A stretch of 8,631 bases of DNA, taken from CAYVOX01 sp964453035. Its GTDB lineage: Bacteria > Chloroflexota > Anaerolineae > Anaerolineales > Anaerolineaceae. Of this stretch, positions 5,309-8,631 are shown piece by piece. The translations under genes and the position numbers were made by a program. Position 1 is the stretch's first letter, and every line of letters begins with the position of its first letter. Below the pieces are notes generated by a model that saw only the letters and a program-made list of their open reading frames with translations, was not told the DNA's origin and searched no databases. The stretch lies in contig CAYVOX010000139.1 in the NCBI GenBank assembly GCA_964453035.1, positions 1 through 8,631 of the forward strand, given 5' to 3'.

Positions 5309-7015
5309 ATGCGGCGATTGTTCCTGGTCATCCTCACGCTCACCCTGCTCCTGGCGGCCTGTGAAACCCCGCCCGAGGCGCCAACCCCCACGCCTGTCAC
5401 CGCGCCCACCGCCACGCTCACCCCCAGCCCGCGCCCCTCCGCCACCGCCACGCTCACTCCCAGCCCTACCCCAACTGCCACAAGCACCGCCACGCTGACG
5501 CCTACCCCCATCCCGGCGGCGCGCATCCCCATCATTGAATACCACGACCCTGATTTTAAGATGAACGACCAGGTTCAGATGACGCAAGCCTGGTTCGGAG
5601 AGCAGATGGCCTGGCTGAGCCAGAACGGCTACACCACCCTCTCTGCTGAAGACCTGGCTGCCTACCTGGATGGCATGCGCAACTTCCCTCAAAAATCGGT
5701 GGTGCTCAGTTTTGATCTCGGCACCGCCAAACGCCCGCTCTACGCCGACGTGGTCATCCCCACCCTCAAAAAATACGGCTTCAAGGCCATCTTCTTCATC
5801 CTCAATAACGATTCCGTGGTGGTGGATGAGTGCAACAAGCCCAACAAGACCTTCTGCTACGCTGACCTGCGCGGTTGGGCCAGCGAAGGGATCATCTCCA
5901 TCGCTTCGCATGGCATCTCCCACCCCGATTACACCAAAACGGATACCCTTGCCGTCAAATGGGATGTGGAACAATCCAAAAAGATCCTCACCGAGAAGAC
6001 CGGCTTCACCCCCATCGCCTTTGCCTACCCCTACGATGCCTTCTCCCCTGCCGCCCAGGCGATTGTCAAAAACGCTGGCTACCAGTACGCCGTGGCGGGC
6101 AACACCCGCAAGGAACTGGCTGCCTACCCCAGCGACGCCCAGCGCTACCAGCTGCCGCGCGTGTATCCCTACTCCAACCCCCGTCTCTACCCGCTGCTGA
6201 CCGGCTCCTACAAAACCTTTGCCGATGTGATTGGCGAACTCACCCGCTCCGGAACGGCTGTCGCGCTGCGCACCAGCACCGCCACGCCTGCGGCGCTCTC
6301 CTCCGCCGAGCAATTCCTCAAACAGTGCAAGACCCTCCCTGCCGACCTGTTTACCCGCCAGCAACTGCTGGCCAAATTCAACTTCACCCCCGATCTCAGC
6401 GCCGCCGCCCGCGCCCAGCTGCCCGGCTTTTCAACCTTTGCCTCCTGCAACGCCTTCCCCGGCAACCAGCCGGAGGCCATCGTCATCCATTACACCGTTG
6501 GCGACCTCAAAGCCAGCCTGTACGGTTTTGCCCAGGCCAACGGCACCAGCGCCCACTACCTCATCGACCGCGACGGCAAAGTGACCCAGGTGGTGCCCGA
6601 AGAATTGGGCGCCATGCACGCCAGTTGCACCGGAGCCCGCTCCACCTGCCTGGCCTCCTGTCCTATCTGCGATGACGACCAGGGCAAACTCACAGAACCC
6701 TACCTGCGCTCCATCGGCATCGAGCTGGTCAACAAAGGCCGCGTGCCGCAACCGGCCAGCATGGAGGGCTATTTTGAGGATTACCTGCATTCCTACGGCT
6801 ATACCTACTGGGAAGATTACCCCGAGGTGCAGGTGCGCGCCCTGCAAACGCTGGTGATGGATATCGCCAGCCGCTGGAACATCCCCATTGATAACAATCA
6901 CATCCTCGGGCATTACCGCATCAACCAGAAGGTGGACCCGGGCCCGGCGCTCAACCTGTTCTGGGAGCGCATGGGCTACCCGCCGCGCGAGCCAATCTTC
7001 ACCGAAGTGCCGTAA
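5309..7015 (+). CDS. Lipoprotein with NodB-type deacetylase domain and N-acetylmuramoyl-L-alanine amidase domain
   Basis: This 568-residue protein starts with a lipoprotein signal (lipobox LAAC, Cys18) and a Pro/Thr linker (22-69) with three ATLTP repeats. Residues about 72-300 are a carbohydrate esterase 4 (NodB)-like domain: SFDLG (134-138), SHGISHP (200-206) with both His (201, 205), and FAYPYD (238-243). The usual second Asp of the FDDG-type motif is Leu137, so one metal ligand is absent, and no clear C-terminal LxH motif is seen. Residues about 385-555 are an Amidase_2/AmpD/PGRP-like domain with H394 in IVIHYT, H535 in ILGHYR, and K541-V-D543-P-G-P, giving a full zinc-ligand set, plus IGIELVN (469-475). 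Amidase_2 enzymes cut the bond between MurNAc and L-Ala of the stem peptide. A four-Cys insert lies at 440-454. The protein should sit on the outer membrane face and act on peptidoglycan. Amidase activity is likely; deacetylase activity is doubtful. Confidence 0.9.
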   Translation: MRRLFLVILTLTLLLAACETPPEAPTPTPVTAPTATLTPSPRPSATATLTPSPTPTATSTATLTPTPIPAARIPIIEYHDPDFKMNDQVQMTQAWFGEQMAWLSQNGYTTLSAEDLAAYLDGMRNFPQKSVVLSFDLGTAKRPLYADVVIPTLKKYGFKAIFFILNNDSVVVDECNKPNKTFCYADLRGWASEGIISIASHGISHPDYTKTDTLAVKWDVEQSKKILTEKTGFTPIAFAYPYDAFSPAAQAIVKNAGYQYAVAGNTRKELAAYPSDAQRYQLPRVYPYSNPRLYPLLTGSYKTFADVIGELTRSGTAVALRTSTATPAALSSAEQFLKQCKTLPADLFTRQQLLAKFNFTPDLSAAARAQLPGFSTFASCNAFPGNQPEAIVIHYTVGDLKASLYGFAQANGTSAHYLIDRDGKVTQVVPEELGAMHASCTGARSTCLASCPICDDDQGKLTEPYLRSIGIELVNKGRVPQPASMEGYFEDYLHSYGYTYWEDYPEVQVRALQTLVMDIASRWNIPIDNNHILGHYRINQKVDPGPALNLFWERMGYPPREPIFTEVP

Positions 7016-7038
7016 ACTTATCCATTTGGCAGAACCTC

Positions 7039-7057
7039 AGCGCCTTTGCCGGGCGCT
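7039..7057 (+). terminator. Weak candidate terminator after the deacetylase-amidase gene
   Basis: AGCGCC (7039-7044) and GGCGCT (7052-7057) form a 6-bp GC-rich stem with a 7-base loop, 23 bases after the stop codon. Only a mixed CTGACCATTTCTG tail follows, not a real T-run, so this is a weak call. Confidence 0.35.
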
Positions 7058-7070
7058 CTGACCATTTCTG

Positions 7071-7177
7071 CCGCCCACCCGCGCCGCCCTCGAAGATCGC
7101 TGCGGCAGGGCTGCCGCCCGGGCTATGTGGATTACGCTCGCCGGGTGCGCCGCCGCCTTGTGCCGGGCATCTGGTAA
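7071..7177 (+). pseudogene. Frameshifted C-terminal remnant of an isoprenylcysteine carboxyl methyltransferase-like gene
   Basis: In one frame, 7080-7100 reads RAALEDR; shifting frame at about 7100, the next codons read LRQGCRPGYVDYARR and then VRRRLVPGIW followed by TAA at 7175-7177. This matches the usual C-terminal pattern of bacterial ICMT/PEMT-like membrane methyltransferases (R-x-x-x-EDR-x-L then PGY-x-x-YAxRVRYRLxPGxW-stop), from memory of the family. Loss of one base near 7100 would explain the frame break. A stop at 7059-7061 closes the first frame and I cannot see the upstream membrane part, so most of the gene is gone. Compositionally it goes with the GC-rich left side. The match is a pattern recognised by eye over about 30 residues and could be chance. 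Confidence 0.5.
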
Positions 7178-7220
7178 GTTACCCGGCGCAGTAACAGGGG
7201 CGTATAAGCCTGCAATCCAT

Positions 7221-7239
7221 CAAAAACCTTTAGAAAGGT
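7221..7239 (-). terminator. Candidate intrinsic terminator of the membrane-protein gene
   Basis: On the minus strand ACCTTT-CT-AAAGGT (7239-7226) forms a short perfect stem followed by TTTTTG, starting 15 bases after the stop codon at 7255. The T-run and position are good, but the stem is short, AT-rich and has a tight loop, so efficiency is uncertain. Confidence 0.5.
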
Positions 7240-7254
7240 ATCTGTCAATGATTA

Positions 7255-8367
7255 TTATGGTATCGTGTAATATGCACGTTGACGACCATCCGTTGAATAG
7301 ATAGATACCGTATGACCACTCAACCAGACTGCTTCTTTCAGCCCCATGAACAGCTCAGTTGCGGTATTCATACCCTCGCGCGTGAAAATTTGCACAACAG
7401 CACCTTTTTTAAGTGTGAAACCTTTAGGAATACTATAACGGTGATGGTTACCGTCTAGCACACTCCAGTACTCAATGCGATAATCGTAGTTGCCGTTATT
7501 CTCGATTTGAACCACTTCGTTATTGAGATCGCCAGGATTGAACACGATCAATCTAAATTCTGATTTTGCATAAGAAGTCTCATTGGCGTGCAGGGTAGGC
7601 GCAATTTCTTTGAATCGAACAGCAGTTGCCGTCTGCCGCCATCCAACCGATTGAGGGATGTTTGAAAATTTGATTGCAATTAGAACTACAGCGGCCAAAA
7701 CACCCACGCTCAGGATCAAAACAGGAATGAACTGCCCGGGTCTACGGATACCCTCCAGAAATGCCTGTGACTCTAAATCCAGTTTATCTCTCCACAGTAA
7801 TATACCAAGCCATACCCCCCAGATTGCCAGCAAGGCAAAAAAGCAGCCCTCGATGAAAGTAAACCGTGACAACGACTGAACAATGTTAGAAAAAGAAAAA
7901 GCTAATGCCACAAGAACGGTCAGGAATCCAAGGTACTTGGGCATTCCTTCGGCCCTATAACCTAGGATTCCAAAAATCAAAAAGACAAAAAACGGCAGTT
8001 TTACGCCGATTGCATACAAATCATCAACTTCAATCAAACCATTTCCCAGTTTATATCTTCCTGTTTTTATCCCTACCACGCAAATAAACATGGAGATGAT
8101 CCCTATGGTCAAGGCAACCAGGGTCATTATCTTGTTCTGCCTGCGATGGAACAGGTACAAGCCAACCCACAGTATGAGTAATAGAAATGGCGCCGCTAAG
8201 TAGAATAGCTCTATGGCGATATCGATGTTGAATACATCTTCCAGATACCATAATGGTTTGGGAAGATCGCTTTCATGTACGAGCATAGATAACATACAAT
8301 ACGCCGCCAGGATGGCAAAGAGGATAGCTGTGCTGCCAAAAAAACGAGAACCCCATCGGTTTTTCAT
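7255..8367 (-). CDS. Seven-helix membrane protein with C-terminal lamin-tail-like domain
   Basis: The 370-residue product has about seven hydrophobic helices (roughly 13-30, 52-72, 80-100, 118-136, 145-163, 171-191, 213-233). Basic loops at 74-79, 137-144 and 193-210 put the N-terminus in the cytosol and the C-terminal part outside. Residues about 270-368 look like a lamin-tail (LTD) Ig-like fold: VVQIENNG, then IEYWSVLDG, YSIPKGFTLKKGAVVQIFTR, a VWLSGHTVSIYSTDGR stretch and a terminal beta strand, matching the family order of ENxG, WxLxD, hydrophobic F-x-L-x-x-G-x-x-V-x-I and V-x-LYDxDG. LTDs in bacteria usually occur in exported proteins and may serve in binding or assembly. The helical part belongs to no family I recognise. 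ATG at 8367 follows AAGGAA by 7 bases. Base composition and codon use are much more AT-rich than neighbours, suggesting separate origin. Membrane and LTD calls are good; function is unknown. Confidence 0.75.
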   Translation of the reverse strand: MKNRWGSRFFGSTAILFAILAAYCMLSMLVHESDLPKPLWYLEDVFNIDIAIELFYLAAPFLLLILWVGLYLFHRRQNKIMTLVALTIGIISMFICVVGIKTGRYKLGNGLIEVDDLYAIGVKLPFFVFLIFGILGYRAEGMPKYLGFLTVLVALAFSFSNIVQSLSRFTFIEGCFFALLAIWGVWLGILLWRDKLDLESQAFLEGIRRPGQFIPVLILSVGVLAAVVLIAIKFSNIPQSVGWRQTATAVRFKEIAPTLHANETSYAKSEFRLIVFNPGDLNNEVVQIENNGNYDYRIEYWSVLDGNHHRYSIPKGFTLKKGAVVQIFTREGMNTATELFMGLKEAVWLSGHTVSIYSTDGRQRAYYTIP

Positions 8368-8436
8368 GGCGCCATTCCTTTTTATGTTCTAGTCCATATA
8401 GCTCTGTCCAGATAAAATGAGAAACCCCACAAAATC

Positions 8437-8464
8437 ATTATAGTCAGTGAAGGGATAATTTCAA
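8437..8464 (-). promoter_or_regulatory. Sigma70-type promoter for the membrane-protein gene
   Basis: On the minus strand TTGAAA (8464-8459) and a perfect TATAAT (8442-8437) are separated by 16 bases. Start near 8430 would leave a leader of about 62 bases before the ATG. Confidence 0.6.
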
Positions 8465-8580
8465 TACGGTCTTGCGCTCACTATCCCGATATAGGCATCT
8501 CAAGCTGTCCATCACGCCCTAACCTTCGGAAATGTTCTGAGATTCCAACCGTGAACGATTGCTGTAGAATATTGCGGCTC

Positions 8581-8608
8581 TTGACTTTTCCATTTTGCCC
8601 CCTATACT
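8581..8608 (+). promoter_or_regulatory. Sigma70-type promoter for a gene beyond the right edge
   Basis: TTGACT (8581-8586) and TATACT (8603-8608) are separated by 16 bases, pointing out of the window. Transcription would start near 8615, so the leader is very short, about 10 bases, before the Shine-Dalgarno at 8624. Confidence 0.6.
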
Positions 8609-8623
8609 GATAATCATCACCCC

Positions 8624-8630
8624 GGAGGTG
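8624..8630 (+). promoter_or_regulatory. Shine-Dalgarno of a gene starting past the window
   Basis: GGAGGTG is a near-perfect ribosome binding site at the window edge, just downstream of the promoter at 8581-8608. A start codon is expected within about ten bases beyond the end. It would be divergent from the membrane-protein gene. Confidence 0.55.
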
Positions 8631-8631
8631 T

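Noticed and set aside
5288..6364. Long minus-strand open frame of 358 codons opposite the deacetylase-amidase gene
   Set aside because: It is antisense to a gene with clear domains; the product is Gly/Arg-rich with no motif, as expected from GC-rich antisense.
6431..6913. Minus-strand open frame of 160 codons opposite the amidase domain
   Set aside because: It is a shadow of the Amidase_2 coding frame, with no recognisable motif.

Overview
The window looks like a chromosomal stretch from a GC-rich bacterium, most likely a member of the Chloroflexota (Anaerolineae-like). This assignment is an inference. It rests on Pro/Thr-rich low-complexity linkers and tails on two exported proteins, lipoproteins with LAAC lipoboxes, and the mix of families. 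No rRNA, tRNA, CRISPR array or transposase was seen.

Layout. Positions 1-1716 (+) hold a tight three-gene run: the 3' part of a lipoprotein gene cut by the window edge, a chloramphenicol-phosphotransferase-like P-loop kinase overlapping it by ATGA, and an AlkD-type DNA glycosylase one base further on with a strong Shine-Dalgarno. Converging on this run is a 647-residue secreted SLT-type lytic transglycosylase (1794-3737, -). A 370-base spacer with three hairpins follows, then a secreted S1-family serine protease (4108-4965, -). Divergent from the protease, across a spacer with candidate promoters on both strands, is a 568-residue lipoprotein (5309-7015, +). It joins a NodB-type deacetylase domain to an N-acetylmuramoyl-L-alanine amidase domain. 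After it lies a frameshifted remnant of what looks like the C-terminus of an isoprenylcysteine carboxyl methyltransferase-like gene (7071-7177). The last part (about 7200-8631) is visibly more AT-rich. It carries a seven-helix membrane protein with a C-terminal lamin-tail-like domain (7255-8367, -), plus the promoter and ribosome binding site of a gene that begins just beyond the right edge.

How the genes fit together. The middle of the window (1794-7015) is a group of three exported proteins. Two have recognisable peptidoglycan-cleaving domains (lytic transglycosylase, amidase) with a degenerate deacetylase domain attached to one. The third is a protease predicted to be active once its signal peptide is removed. 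They sit in separate transcription units, so shared function in cell-wall turnover is an inference from proximity. The left operon pairs a small-molecule or antibiotic kinase-like protein with an alkylation-damage glycosylase and a lipoprotein, with no obvious single pathway.

The most unusual points are: the NodB domain in which the metal-binding second Asp of the FDDG-type motif is Leu; three TTTACCG repeats abutting the Shine-Dalgarno of the protease gene; the 18-cysteine transglycosylase with a Pro/Thr tail; the 7TM-lamin-tail architecture on an AT-rich segment; and the methyltransferase remnant at the edge of that segment.
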